A stretch of 64,000 nt of DNA from Pampus argenteus (GCA_036937835.1 CM072877.1:403501-467500); one strand, 5' to 3'. Positions 23,218-36,477 are shown, numbered from the stretch's first letter. Numbers and translations are program-made. Notes: a model not told the origin generated them from the sequence alone.

Positions 23218-23969
23218 CTTTTCTGTGCTCTACGCAAACTGCAGAGGACGCTGCTGCCTCTTGTGTGCAGACAGAGCAAAGAGCGAACTTATTAGCTGCT
23301 TTTTCATTGGTGCCTCTTCAGAGTAAATTAGTTTAACCAAACTTATATATAGACCCCAGTCACATCTATTTTCATGTCAAATAATATAGGTTACTAGATA
23401 AGATTACATATTGTATGTCGAATGTCCATCATAATGTTCTTTACATTCATTAAAATGTCAACATGATTAGAAAATATGTTTTTCTTGTAAATGAAAATAC
23501 TGAAACAACAATCACAAAGCTTTTATCTTTGAAATGACCCCAGGTTGTCCTTTCCATAGGCTTTTTTGTTAAATTGCATCATTTCTTAAAGCAACTAAAA
23601 TCATTTCCTTCTTTGAGAAAAGAAAAAAACAACAACAAGCTCTGCACGTACCGTATTTTCAGGTAAGGGGAAAGAGAAAATATCTGAGAAAAAACAGGTA
23701 TTTTTCTACACATGGCTTGTTGGGGTTAACTGTCAAAGGAACAAATTAAAAGACTAAAACCATCACCTGTTGAATACTTCACAGGTACGTTTCAGAAGAG
23801 AACATTTAAATGTTGCATGTTTTAAGATGCCTTCCAGAGCCTGATATGATCTATACATACGTTATTTACACATGTTGATCAAACGTGAAATAAAATACCC
23901 ACAGAGGAGGAAACAGCGTCCTCTGCAGTTTGCATAGAGCAGTAAAAAAAAGAAAAAAGAAAAAAAAAA

Positions 23970-24087
23970 GCTTACAGCACCTGGTATTCCCAGGCGGTCT
24001 CCAATCCAAGTACTAACCAGGCCCTAACCTGCTTAGCTTCCGAGATCAGACGAGATCGGGCGCGCTCAGGGTGGTGTGGCCGTAAGC
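23970..24087 (-). rRNA. 5S rRNA, M-type, unit 19
   Basis: Full length with G85T in the C box. TATAAAAA upstream and an interrupted long T tract downstream. Confidence 0.86.
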
Positions 24088-24437
24088 GAAGGAAACAGAC
24101 ACACACAGGGTTTTTATAGATGCCGTAACGCCACACTCTCTCACATGTGCGGTGATTGTATATGTCGATACTGAATGGAAACACGACACCCTGACGATGA
24201 CACAAAGTCAGCCAGTAACAGCTGTAACTGTGCGTTCCTCTCCAGGTCAACCTGTAGACATTATTACTTAATACACAGTCTATATCATTCTTCTTAATGT
24301 TGGGGGATTGTATGACTGGAATCAGAGGTTCTTGATCCCAAAATACGGTGATGTGTTAACCCTTTATCAATCGGAACAGACGATCGCGATGCTGTTGATC
24401 GACATGTATAAATACCCTGTGTGTGTCAGTTTCCTTG

Positions 24438-24555
24438 TCTTACGGCCATACCACCCTGAACGACCCCGATCTCGTCTGATCTCGCAAGCTAACTAGTGTT
24501 GGGCCTGGTTAGTACTTGCATGGGAGACCGCCTGAGAATACCAGGTGCTGTAAGC
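24438..24555 (+). rRNA. 5S rRNA-like, P-type, unit 19 (degenerate)
   Basis: Carries the linked set G1T, G27C, G60T and G98A found in units 14, 23 and 28. Confidence 0.65.
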
Positions 24556-25294
24556 CTTTTCTGTGCTCTACGCAAACTGCAGAGGATGCTGCTGCCTCTT
24601 GTGTGCAGACAGAGCAAAGAGCGAACTTATTAGCTGCTTTTTCATTGGTGCCTCTTCAGAGTAAATTAATTTAACCAAACTTATATATAGACCCCAGTCA
24701 CATCTATTTTCATGTCAAATAATATAGGTTACTAGATAAGATTACATATTGTATGTCGCATGTCCATCATAATGTTCTTTACATTCATTAAAATGTCAAC
24801 ATGATTAGAAAATATGTTTTTCTTGTAAATGAAAATACTGAAACAACAATCACAAAGCTTTTATCTTTGTAATTACCCCAGGTTGTCCTTTTCATAGGCT
24901 CTTTTGTTAAATTACATAATTTCTTAAAGCAACTAAAATCATTTCCTTCTTTGAGAAAAGAAAAAAACAACAACAAGCTCTGCACGCACCGTATTTTCAG
25001 GTAAGGGGAAAGAGAAAATATCTGAGAAAAAACAGGTATTTTTCTACACATGGCTTGTTGGGGTTAACTGTCAAAGGGACAAATTAAAAGACTAAAACCA
25101 TCACCTGTTGAATACTTCACAGGTACGTTTCAGAAGAGAACATTTAAATGTTGCATGTTTTAAGATGCCTTCCAGAGCCTGATATGATCTATACATACGT
25201 TATTTACACATGTTGATCAAACGTGAAATAAAATACCCACAGAGGAGGAAACAGCGTCCTCTGCAGTTTGCATAGAGCAGTAAAAAAAAAAAAA

Positions 25295-25412
25295 GCTTAC
25301 AGCACCGGGTATTCCCAGGTGGTCTCCCATCCAGGTACTAACCAGGCCCTAACCTGCTTAGCTTACGAGATCAGACGAGATCGGGCGCGCTCAGGGTGGT
25401 GTGGCCGTAAGT
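25295..25412 (-). rRNA. 5S rRNA, M-type, unit 20 (divergent)
   Basis: Full length with G48T, T79C, G93A and A106C. G93A falls in the C box. The -1 region reads AGTGAAGG on the plus strand. It shares three of these changes with unit 24. Confidence 0.78.
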
Positions 25413-25762
25413 GAAGGAAACAGACACACACAGGGTATTTATAGATGCCGTAACGCCACACTCTCTCACATGTGCGGTGATTGTATATGTCGACACTGAA
25501 TGGAAACACGACACCCTGACGATGACACAAAGTCAGCCAGTAACAGCTGTAACTGTGCGTTCCTCTCCAGGTCAACCTGTAGACATTATTACTTAATACA
25601 CAGTCTATATCATTCTTCTTAATGTTGGGGCATTGTATGACTGGAATCAGAGGTTCTTGATCCCAAAATACGGTGATGTGTTAACCCTTTATCAATCGGA
25701 ACAGACGATTGCGATGCTGTTGATCGACATGTATAAATACCCTGTGTGTGTCAGTTTCCTTG

Positions 25763-25880
25763 GCTTACGGCCATACCACCCTGAACGAGCCCGATCTCGT
25801 CTGATCTCGCAAGCTAACTAGGGTTGGGCCTGGTTAGTACTTGCATGGGAGACCGCCTGGGAATACCAGGTGCTGTAAGC
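25763..25880 (+). rRNA. 5S rRNA-like, P-type, unit 20
   Basis: Exact P-type consensus. The downstream spacer resembles unit 17, so the unit looks mosaic. Confidence 0.8.
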
Positions 25881-26618
25881 CTTTTCTGTGCTCTACGCAA
25901 ACTGCAGAGGACGCTGCTGCCTCTTGTGTGCAGACAGAGCAAAGAGCGAACTTATTAGCTGCTTTTTCATTGGTGCCTCTTCAGAGTAAATTAGTTTAAC
26001 CAAACTTATATATAGACCCCAGTCACATCTATTTTCATGTCAAATAATATAGGTTACTAGATAAGATTACATATTGTATGTCGCATTTCCATCATAATGT
26101 TCTTTACATTCATTAAAATGTCAACATGATTAGAAAATATGTTTTTCTTGTAAATAAAAATACTGAAACAACAATCACAAAGCTTTTATCTTTGTAATTA
26201 CCCCAGGTTGTCCTTTTCATAGGCTCTTTTGTTAAATTACATCATTTCTTAAAGCAACTAAAATCATTTCCTTCTTTGAGAAAAGAAAATAACAACAACA
26301 AGCTCTGCACGTACCGTATTTTCAGGTAAGGGGAAAGAGAAAATATCTAAGAAAAAACTGGTATTTTTCTACACATGGCTTGTTGGGGTTAACTGTCAAA
26401 GGAACAAATTAAAAGACTAAAACCATCACCTGTTGAATACTTCACAGGTACGTTTCAGAAGAGAACGTTTAAATGTCGTATGTTTTAAGATGCCTTCCAG
26501 AGCCTGATATGATCTATACATAGGTTATTTACACATGTTGATCAAACGTGAAATAAAATACCCACAGAGGAGGAAACAGCGTCCTCTGCAGTTTGCATAG
26601 AGCAGTAAAAAAAGAAAA

Positions 26619-26726
26619 GCTTACAGCACCTGGTATTCCCAGGCGGTCTCCCATCCAAGTACTAAGCAGGCCCTAACCTGCTTAGCTTCCGAGATCAGAC
26701 GCGCTCATGGTGGTGTGGCCGTAAGC
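26619..26726 (-). pseudogene. 5S rRNA pseudogene, M-type with 10-bp deletion, unit 21
   Basis: 108 nt with the positions 28-37 deletion, C19A and G71C, the same allele as unit 16 exactly 6,615 bp earlier. Confidence 0.8.
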
Positions 26727-27075
26727 GAAGGAAACAGACACACACAGGGTATTTATAGATGCCGTAACGCCACACTCTCTCACATGTGCGGTGATTGTAT
26801 ATGTCGATACTGAATGGAAACACGACACCCTGACGATGACACAAAGTCAGCCAGTAACAGCTGTAAATGTGCGTTCCTCTCCAGGTCAACCTGTAGACAT
26901 TATTACTTAATACACAGTCTATATCATTCTTCTTAATGTTGGGGGATTGTATGACTGGAATCAGAGGTTCTTGATCCCAAAATACGGTGATGTGTTAACC
27001 TCTATCAATCGGAACAGACGATCGCGATGCTGTTGATCGACATGTATAAATACCCTGTGTGTGTCAGTTTCCTTG

Positions 27076-27193
27076 GCTTACGGCCATACCACCCTGAACG
27101 AGCCCGATCTCGTCTGATCTCGCAAGCTAACTAGGGTTGGGCCTGGTTAGTACTTGCATGGGAGACCACCTGGGAATACCAGGTGCTGTAAGC
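27076..27193 (+). rRNA. 5S rRNA-like, P-type, unit 21
   Basis: Full length with G93A in the C box, as in unit 16, with the same one-base-shorter upstream spacer. Confidence 0.75.
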
Positions 27194-27932
27194 CTTTTCT
27201 GTGCTCTACGCAAACTGCAGAGGACGCTGCTGCCTCTTGTGTGCAGACAGAGCAAAGAGCGAACTTATTAGCTGCTTTTTCATTGGTGCCTCTTCAGAGT
27301 AAATTAGTTTAACCAAACTTATATATAGACCCCAGTCACATCTATTTTCATGTCAAATAATATAGGTTACTAGATAAGATTACATATTGTATGTCGCATG
27401 TCCATCATAATGTTCTTTACATTCATTAAAATGTCAACATGATTAGAAAATATGTTTTTTTTGTAAATGAAAATACTGAAACAACAATCACAAAGCTTTT
27501 ATCTTTGAAATGACCCCAGGTTGTCCTTTTCATAGGCTCTTTTGTTAAATTACATCATTTCTTAAAGCAACTAAAATCATTTCCTTCTTTGAGAAAAGAA
27601 AAAAACAACAACAAGCTCTGCACGTACCATATTTTCAGGTAAGGGGAAAGAGAAAATATCTAAGAAAAAACAGGTATTTTTCTACACATGGCTTGTTGGG
27701 GTTAACTGTCAAAGGAACAAATTAAAAGACTAAAACCATCACCTGTTGAATACTTCACAGGTACGTTTCAGAAGAGAACGTTTAAATGTCGTATGTTTTA
27801 AGATGCCTTCCAGAGCCTGATATGATCTATACATAGGTTATTTACACATGTTAATCAAACGTGAAATAAAATACCCACAGAGGAGGAAACAGCGTCCTCT
27901 GCAGTTTGCATAGAGCAGTAAAAAAAAAAAAA

Positions 27933-28040
27933 GCTTACAGCACCTGGTATTCCCAGGCGGTCTCCCATCCAAGTACTAACCAGGCCCTAACCTGCTTAGC
28001 TTCCGAGAGCAGGCGCGCTCAGGGTGGTGTGGCTGTAAGC
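27933..28040 (-). pseudogene. 5S rRNA pseudogene, M-type with 10-bp deletion, unit 22
   Basis: 108 nt, same deletion junction, A42C and G7A as unit 18, 5,291 bp earlier. Confidence 0.8.
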
Positions 28041-28390
28041 GAAGGAAACAGACACACATAGGGTATTTATTGATGCCGTAACGCCACACTCTCTCACATG
28101 TGCGGTGATTGTATATGTCGACACTGAATGGAAACACGACACCCTGACGATGACACAAACTCAGCCAGTAACAGCTGTAACTGTGCGTTCCTCTCCAGGT
28201 CAACCTGTAGACATTATTACTTAATACACAGTCTATATCATTCTTCTTAATGTTGGGGGATTGTATGACTGGAATCAGAGGTTCTTGATCCCAAAATACG
28301 GTGATGTGTTAACCCTTCATCAATCGGAACAGACGATCGCGATGCTGTTGATCGACATCTATAAATACCCTGTGTGTGTCAGTTTCCTTG

Positions 28391-28508
28391 GCTTACGGCC
28401 ATACCACCCTGAACGAGCCCGATCTCGTCTGATCTCGCAAGCTAACTAGGGTTGGGCCTGGTTAGTACTTGCATGGGAGACCGCCTGGGAATACCAGGTG
28501 CTGTAAGC
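28391..28508 (+). rRNA. 5S rRNA-like, P-type, unit 22
   Basis: Exact P-type consensus; promoter form as in unit 18. Confidence 0.8.
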
Positions 28509-29260
28509 CTTTTCTGTGCTCTACGCAAACTGCAGAGGACGCTGCTGCCTCTTGTGTGCAGACAGAGCAAAGAGCGAACTTATTAGCTGCTTTTTCATTG
28601 GTGCCTCTTCAGAGTAAATTAGTTTAACCAAACTTATATATAGACCCCAGTCACATCTATTTTCATGTCAAATAATATAGGTTACTAGATAAGATTACAT
28701 ATTGTATGTCGCATGTCCATCATAATGTTCTTTACATTCATTAAAATGTCAACATGATTAGAAAATATGTTTTTCTTGTAAATGAAAATACTGAAACAAC
28801 AATCACAAAGCTTTTATCTTTGAAATGACCCCAGGTTGTCCTTTCCATAGGCTTTTTTGTTAAATTGCATCATTTCTTAAAGCAACTAAAATCATTTCCT
28901 TCTTTGAGAAAAGAAAAAAACAACAACAAGCTCTGCACGTACCGTATTTTCAGGTAAGGGGAAAGAGAAAATATCTGAGAAAAAACAGGTATTTTTCTAC
29001 ACATGGCTTGTTGGGGTTAACTGTCAAAGGAACAAATTAAAAGACTAAAACCATCACCTGTTGAATACTTCACAGGTACGTTTTAGAAGAGAACATTTAA
29101 ATGTTGCATGTTTTAAGATGCCTTCCAGAGCCTGATATGATCTATACATACGTTATTTACACATGTTGATCAAACGTGAAATAAAATACCCACAGAGGAG
29201 GAAACAGCGTCCTCTGCAGTTTGCATAGAGCAGTAAAAAAAAGAAAAAAGAAAAAAAAAA

Positions 29261-29358
29261 GCTTACAGCACCTGGTATTCCCAGGCGGTCTCCCATCCAA
29301 GTACTAACCAGGCCCTAACCTGCTTAGCTTCCGAGATCAGGGTGGTGTATCCGTAAGC
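29261..29358 (-). pseudogene. 5S rRNA pseudogene, M-type with 20-bp deletion, unit 23
   Basis: 98 nt. Twenty bases are lost between two TCAG copies (plus strand), removing RNA positions about 19-38, and C9A and C10T are present. Helices II and III are largely gone. Unique in the window. Confidence 0.8.
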
Positions 29359-29708
29359 GAAGGAAACAGACACACACAGGGTTTTTATAGATGCCGTAAC
29401 ACCACACTCTCTCACATGTGCGGTGATTGTATATGTCGATACTCAATGGAAACACGACACCCTGACGATGACACAAAGTCAGCCAGTAACAGCTGTAACT
29501 GTGCGTTCCTCTCCAGGTCAACCTGTAGACATTATTACTTAATACACAGTCTATATCATTCTTCTTAATGTTGGGGGATTGTATGACTGGAATCAGAGGT
29601 TCTTGATCCCAAAATACGGTGATGTGTTAACCCTTTATCAATCGGAACAGACGATCGCGATGCTGTTGATCGACATGTATAAATACCCTGTGTGTGTCAG
29701 TTTCCTTG

Positions 29709-29826
29709 TCTTACGGCCATACCACCCTGAACGACCCCGATCTCGTCTGATCTCGCAAGCTAACTAGTGTTGGGCCTGGTTAGTACTTGCATGGGAGACC
29801 GCCTGAAAATACCAGGTGCTGTAAGC
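29709..29826 (+). rRNA. 5S rRNA-like, P-type, unit 23 (degenerate)
   Basis: The G1T, G27C, G60T, G98A set plus G99A. Likely weak or inactive. Confidence 0.62.
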
Positions 29827-30565
29827 CTTTTCTGTGCTCTACGCAAACTGCAGAGGACGCTGCTGCCTCTTGTGTGCAGACAGAGCAAAGAGCGAACTTA
29901 TTAGCTGCTTTTTCATTGGTGCCTCTTCAGAGTAAATTAATTTAACCAAACTTATATATAGACCCCAGTCACATCTATTTTCATGTCAAATAATATAGGT
30001 TACTAGATAAGATTACATATTGTATGTCGCATGTCCATCATAATGTTCTTTACATTCATTAAAATGTCAAAATGATTAGAAAATATGTTTTTCTTGTAAA
30101 TGAAAATACTGAAACAACAATCACAAAGCTTTTATCTTTGTAATTACCCCAGGTTGTCCTTTTCATAGGCTCTTTTGTTAAATTACATAATTTCTTAAAG
30201 CAACTAAAATCATTTCCTTCTTTGAGAAAAGAAAAAAACAACAACAAGCTCTGCACGCACCGTATTTTCAGGTAAGGGGAAAGAGAAAATATCTGAGAAA
30301 AAACAGGTATTTTTCTACACATGGCTTGTTGGGGTTAACTGTCAAAGGGACAAATTAAAAGACTAAAACCATCACCTGTTGAATACTTCACAGGTACGTT
30401 TCAGAAGAGAACATTTAAATGTTGCATGTTTTAAGATGCCTTCCAGAGCCTGATATGATCTATACATACGTTATTTACACATGTTGATCAAACGTGAAAT
30501 AAAATACCCACAGAGGAGGAAACAGCGTCCTCTGCAGTTTGCATAGAGCAGTAAAAAAAAAAAAA

Positions 30566-30683
30566 GCTTACAGCACCGGGTATTCCCAGGTGGTCTCCCA
30601 TCCAGGTACTAACCAGGCCCTAACCTGCTTAGCTTCCGAGATCAGACGAGATCGGGCGCGCTCAGGGTGGTGTGGCCGTAAGT
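30566..30683 (-). rRNA. 5S rRNA, M-type, unit 24
   Basis: Full length with T79C, G93A and A106C, shared with unit 20 5,271 bp earlier. G48 is canonical here. Confidence 0.8.
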
Positions 30684-31033
30684 GAAGGAAACAGACACAC
30701 ACAGGGTATTTATAGATGCCGTAACGCCACACTCTCTCACATGTGCGGTGATTGTATATGTCGACACTGAATGGAAACACGACACCCTGACGATGACACA
30801 AAGTCATCCAGTAACAGCTGTAACTGTGCGTTCCTCTCCAGGTCAACCTGTAGACATTATTACTTAATACACAGTCTATATCATTCTTCTTAATGTTGGG
30901 GCATTGTATGACTGGAATCAGAGGTTCTTGATCCCAAAATACGGTGATGTGTTAACCCTTTATCAATCGGAACAGACGATCGCGATGCTGTTGATCGACA
31001 TGTATAAATACCCTGTGTGTGTCAGTTTCCTTG

Positions 31034-31151
31034 GCTTACGGCCATACCACCCTGAACGAGCCCAATCTCGTCTGATCTCGCAAGCTAACTAGGGTTGGGC
31101 CTAGTTAGTACTTGCATGGGAGACCGCCTGGGAATACCAGGTGCTGTAGGC
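31034..31151 (+). rRNA. 5S rRNA-like, P-type, unit 24
   Basis: Full length with G31A, G70A and A116G. A116G leaves a G-U pair in helix I. Confidence 0.72.
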
Positions 31152-31903
31152 CTTTTCTGTGCTCTACGCAAACTGCAGAGGACGCTGCTGCCTCTTGTGT
31201 GCAGACAGAGCAAAGAGCGAACTTATTAGCTGCTTTTTCATTGGTGCCTCTTCAGAGTAAATTAGTTTAACCAAACTTATATATAGACCCCAGTCACATC
31301 TATTTTCTTGTCAAATAATATAGGTTACTAGATAAGATTACATATTGTATGTCGCATGTCCATCATAATGTTCTTTACATTCATTAAAATGTCAACATTA
31401 TTAGAAAATATGTTTTTCTTGTAAATGAAAATACTGAAACAACAATCACAAAGCTTTTATCTTTGAAATGACCCCAGGTTGTCCTTTTCATAGGCTCTTT
31501 TGTTAAATTACATCATTTCTTAAAGCAACTAAAATCATTTCCTTCTTTGAGAAAAGAAAAAAACAACAACAAGCTCTGCACGTACCGTATTTTCAGGTAA
31601 GGAGAAAGAGAAAATATCTAAGAAAAAACAGGTATTTTTCTACACATGGCTTGTTGGGGTTAACTGTCAAAGGAACAAATTAAAAGACTAAAACCATCAC
31701 CTGTTGAATACTTCACAGGTACGTTTCAGAAGAGAACATTTAAATGTTGTATGTTTTAAGATGCCTTCCAGAGCCTGATATGATCTATACATACGTTATT
31801 TACACATGTTGATCAAACGTGAAATAAAATACCCACAGAGGAGGAAACAGCGTCCTCTGCAGTTTGCATAGAGCAGTAAAAAAAAGAAAAAAGAAAAAAA
31901 AAA

Positions 31904-32021
31904 GCTTACAGCACCTGGTATTCCCAGGCGGTCTCCCATCCAAGTACTAACCAGGCCCTAACCTGCTTAGCTTCCGAGATCAGACGAGATCGGGCGCGCT
32001 CAGGGTGGGGTGGCCGTAAGC
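31904..32021 (-). rRNA. 5S rRNA, M-type, unit 25
   Basis: Full length with A13C only. Long interrupted T tract downstream, TATAAATA upstream. Confidence 0.88.
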
Positions 32022-32371
32022 GAAGGAAACAGACACACACAGGGTATTTATAGATGCCGTAACGCCACACTCTCTCACATGTGCGGTGATTGTATATGTC
32101 GATACTGAATGGAAACACGACACCCTGACGATGACACAAAGTCAGCCAGTAACAGCTGTAACTGTGCGTTCCTCTCCAGGTCAACCTGTAGACATTATTA
32201 CTTAATACACAGTCAATATCATTCTTCTTAATGTTGGGGGATTGTATGACTGGAATCAGAGGTTCTTGATCCCAAAATACGGTCATGTGTTAACCCTTTA
32301 TCAATCGGAACAGACGATCGCGATGCTGTTGATCGACATGTGTAAATACCCTGTGTGTGTCAGTTTCCTTG

Positions 32372-32489
32372 GCTTACGGCCATACCACCCTGAACGAGCC
32401 CGATCTCGTCTGATCTTGCAAGCTAACTAGGGTTGGGCCTGGTTAGTACTTGCATGGGAGACCGCCTGGGAATACCAGGTGCTGTACGC
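32372..32489 (+). rRNA. 5S rRNA-like, P-type, unit 25
   Basis: Full length with C46T and A116C, behind a TGTAAATA box. Confidence 0.72.
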
Positions 32490-33236
32490 CTTTTCTGTGC
32501 TCTACGCAAACTGCAGAGGATGCTGCTGCCTCTTGTGTGCAGACAGAGCAAAGAGCGAACTTATTAGCTGCTTTTTCATTGGTGCCTCTTCAGAGTAAAT
32601 TAATTTAACCAAACTTATATATAGACCCCAGTCACATCTATTTTCATGTCAAATAATATAGGTTACTAGATAAGATTACATATTGTACGTCGCATGTCCA
32701 TCATAATGTTCTTTACATTCATTAAAATGTCAACATGATTAGAAAATATGTTTTTCTTGTAAATGAAAATACTGAAACAACAATCACAAAGCTTTTATCT
32801 TTGGAATGACCCCAGGTTGTCCTTTTAATAGGCTTTTTTGTTAAATTACATCATTTCTTAAAGCAACTAAAATCATTTCCTTCTTTGAGAAAAGAAAAAA
32901 ACAACAACAAGCTCTGCACGTACCGTATTTTCAGGTAAGGGAAAGAGAAAATATCTAAGAAAAAACAGGTATTTTTCTACACATGGCTTGTTGGGGTTAA
33001 CTGTCAAAGGAACAAATTAAAAGACTAAAACCATCACCTGTTGAATACTTCACAGGTACGTTTCAGAAGAGAACGTTTAAATGTCGTATGTTTTAAGATG
33101 CCTTCCAGAGCCTGATATGATCTATACATAGGTTATTTACACGTGTTGATCAAACGTGAAATAAAATACCCACAGAGCAGGAAACAACTCTGCAGTTTGC
33201 ATAGAGCAGTAAAAAAAAGAAAAAAGAAAAAAAAAA

Positions 33237-33354
33237 GCTTACAGCACCTGGTATTCCCAGGCGGTCTCCCATCCAAGTACTAACCAGGCCCTAACCTGCT
33301 TAGCTTCCGAGACCAGACGAGATCGGGCGCGCTCAGGGTGGTGTCGCCGTAAGC
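33237..33354 (-). rRNA. 5S rRNA, M-type, unit 26
   Basis: Full length with C10G and A42G. The 3' flank lost several bases (GGAAACAACTCTGCAG on the plus strand). Confidence 0.85.
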
Positions 33355-33704
33355 GAAGGAAACAGACACACACAGGGTATTTATAGATGCCGTAACGCCA
33401 CACTCTCTCACATGTGCGGTGATTGTATATGTCGATACTGAATGTAAACACGACACCCTGACGATGACACAAAGTCAGCCAGTAACAGCTGTAACTGTGC
33501 GTTCCTCTCCAGGTCAACCTGTAGACATTATTACTTAATACACAGTCTATATCATTCTTCTTAATGTTGGGGGATTGTATGACTGGAATCAGAGGTTCTT
33601 GATCCCAAAATACGGTCATGTGTTAACCCTTTATCAATCGGAACAGACGATCGCGATGCTGTTGATCGACATGTGTAAATACCCTGTGTGTGTCAGTTTC
33701 CTTG

Positions 33705-33822
33705 GCTTACGGCCATACCACCCTGAACGACCCCGATCTCGTCTGATCTCGCAAGCTAACTAGGGTTGGGCCTGGTTAGTACTTGCATGGGAGACCGCCT
33801 GGGAATACCAGGTGCTGTACGC
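33705..33822 (+). rRNA. 5S rRNA-like, P-type, unit 26
   Basis: Full length with G27C and A116C; TGTAAATA box. Confidence 0.72.
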
Positions 33823-34563
33823 CTTTTCTGTGCTCTACGCAAACTGCAGAGGATGCTGCTGCCTCTTGTGTGCAGACAGAGCAAAGAGCGAACTTATTAG
33901 CTGCTTTTTCATTGGTGCCTCTTCAGAGTAAATTAATTTAACCAAACTTATATATAGACCCCAGTCACATCTATTTTCATGTCAAATAATATAGGTTACT
34001 AGATAAGATTACATATTGTACGTCGCATGTCCATCATAATGTTCTTTACATTCATTAAAATGTCAACATGATTAGAAAATATGTTTTTCTTGTAAATGAA
34101 AATACTGAAACAACAATCACAAAGCTTTTATCTTTGGAATGACCCCAGGTTGTCCTTTTAATAGGCTTTTTTGTTAAATTACATCATTTCTTAAAGCAAC
34201 TAAAATCATTTCCTTCTTTGAGAAAAGAAAAAAAACAACAACAAGCTCTGCACGTACCGTATTTTCAGGTAAGGGGAAAGAGAAAATATCTAAGAAAAAA
34301 CAGGTATTTTTCTACACATGGCTTGTTGGGGTTAACTGTCAAAGGAACAAATTAAAAGACTAAAACCATCACCTGTTAAATACTTCACAGGTACGTTTCA
34401 GAAGAGAACGTTTAAATGTCGTATGTTTTAAGATGCCTTCCAGAGCCTGATATGATCTATACATAGGTTATTTACACGTGTTGATCAAACGTGAAATAAA
34501 ATACCCACAGAGGAGGAAACAGCGTCCTCTGCAGTTTGCATAGAGCAGTAAAAAAAAAAAAAA

Positions 34564-34681
34564 GCTTACAGCACCTGGTATTCCCAGGCGGTCTCCCATC
34601 CAAGTACTAACCAGGCCCTAACCTGCTTAGCTTCCGAGATCAGACGAGATCGGGCGCGCTCAGGGTGGTGTGGCCGTAAGC
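34564..34681 (-). rRNA. 5S rRNA, M-type, unit 27
   Basis: Exact M-type consensus body. The upstream flank has two substitutions (GAAGGGAACGGAC) and an AATAAATA box. Confidence 0.91.
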
Positions 34682-35031
34682 GAAGGGAACGGACACACAC
34701 AGGGTATTTATTGATGCCGTAACGCCACACTCTCTCACATGTGCGGTGATTGTATATGTCGACACTGAATGGAAACACGACACCCTGACGATGACACAAA
34801 GTCAGCCAGTAACAGCTGTAACTGTGCGTTCCTCTCCAGGTCAACCTGTAGACATTATTACTTAATACACAGTCTATATCATTCTTCTTAATGTTGGGGG
34901 ATTGTATGACTGGAATCAGAGGTTCTTGATCCCAAAATACGGTGATGTGTTAACCCTTCATCAATCGGAACAGACGATCGCGATGCTGTTGATCGACATC
35001 TATAAATACCCTGTGTGTGTCAGTTTCCTTG

Positions 35032-35149
35032 GCTTACGGCCATACCACCCTGAACGAGCCCGATCTCGTCTGATCTCGCAAGCTAACTAGGGTTGGGCCT
35101 GGTTAGTACTTGCATGGGAGACCGCCTGGGAATACCAGGTGCTGTAAGC
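35032..35149 (+). rRNA. 5S rRNA-like, P-type, unit 27
   Basis: Exact P-type consensus; CTATAAATA promoter form. Confidence 0.8.
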
Positions 35150-35901
35150 CTTTTCTGTGCTCTACGCAAACTGCAGAGGACGCTGCTGCCTCTTGTGTGC
35201 AGACAGAGCAAAGAGCGAACTTATTAGCTGCTTTTTCATTGGTGCCTCTTCAGAGTAAATTAGTTTAACCAAACTTATATATAGACCCCAGTCACATCTA
35301 TTTTCATGTCAAATAATATAGGTTACTAGATAAGATTACATATTGTATGTCGCATGTCCATCATAATGTTCTTTACATTCATTAAAATGTCAACATGATT
35401 AGAAAATATGTTTTTCTTGTAAATGAAAATACTGAAACAACAATCACAAAGCTTTTATCTTTGAAATGACCCCAGGTTGTCCTTTTCATAGGCTTTTTTG
35501 TTAAATTACATCATTTCTTAAAGCAACTAAAATCATTTCCTTCTTTGAGAAAAGAAAAAAACAACAACAAGCTCTGCACGTACCGTATTTTCAGGTAAGG
35601 GGAAAGAGAAAATATCTGAGAAAAAACAGGTATTTTTCTACACATGGCTTGTTGGGGTTAACTGTCAAAGGAACAAATTAAAAGACTAAAACCATCACCT
35701 GTTGAATACTTCACAGGTACGTTTCAGAAGAGAACATTTAAATGTTGCATGTTTTAAGATGCCTTCCAGAGCCTGATATGATCTATACATACGTTATTTA
35801 CACATGTTGATCAAACGTGAAATAAAATACCCACAGAGGAGGAAACAGCGTCCTCTGCAGTTTGCATAGAGCAGTAAAAAAAAGAAAAAAAAAAAAAAAA
35901 A

Positions 35902-36009
35902 GCTTACAGCACCTGGTATTCCCAGGCGGTCTCCCATCCAAGTACTAACCAGGCCCTAACCTGCTTAGCTTCCGAGATCAGGCGCGCTCAGGGTGGTGTG
36001 GCCGTAAGC
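35902..36009 (-). pseudogene. 5S rRNA pseudogene, M-type with 10-bp deletion, unit 28
   Basis: 108 nt. The junction equals that of units 18 and 22 but without A42C, and it differs by one base from the common deletion form, so all may descend from one event. TATAAAAA upstream. Confidence 0.8.
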
Positions 36010-36359
36010 GAAGGAAACAGACACACACAGGGTTTTTATAGATGCCGTAACGCCACACTCTCTCACATGTGCGGTGATTGTATATGTCGATACTGAATGG
36101 AAACACGACACCCTGACGATGACACAAAGTCAGCCAGTAACAGCTGTAACTGTGCGTTCCTCTCCAGGTCAACCTGTAGACATTATTACTTAATACACAG
36201 TCTATATCATTCTTCTTAATGTTGGGGGATTGTATGACTGGAATCAGAGGTTCTTGATCCCAAAATACGGTGATGTGTTAACCCTTTATCAATCGGAACA
36301 GACGATCGCGATGCTGTTGATCGACATGTATAAATACCCTGTGTGTGTCAGTTTCCTTG

Positions 36360-36477
36360 TCTTACGGCCATACCACCCTGAACGACCCCGATCTCGTCTG
36401 ATCTCGCAAGCTAACTAGTGTTGGGCCTGGTTAGTACTTGCATGGGAGACCGCCTGAGAATACCAGGTGCTGTAAGC
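36360..36477 (+). rRNA. 5S rRNA-like, P-type, unit 28 (degenerate)
   Basis: Carries G1T, G27C, G60T and G98A, as units 14 and 19. Confidence 0.65.

Noticed and set aside
24788..25051. Minus-strand 87-codon frame in the long spacer (also 30059-30322)
   Set aside because: Open in only two duplicated units, with stops in the equivalent position of other units; low-complexity composition.
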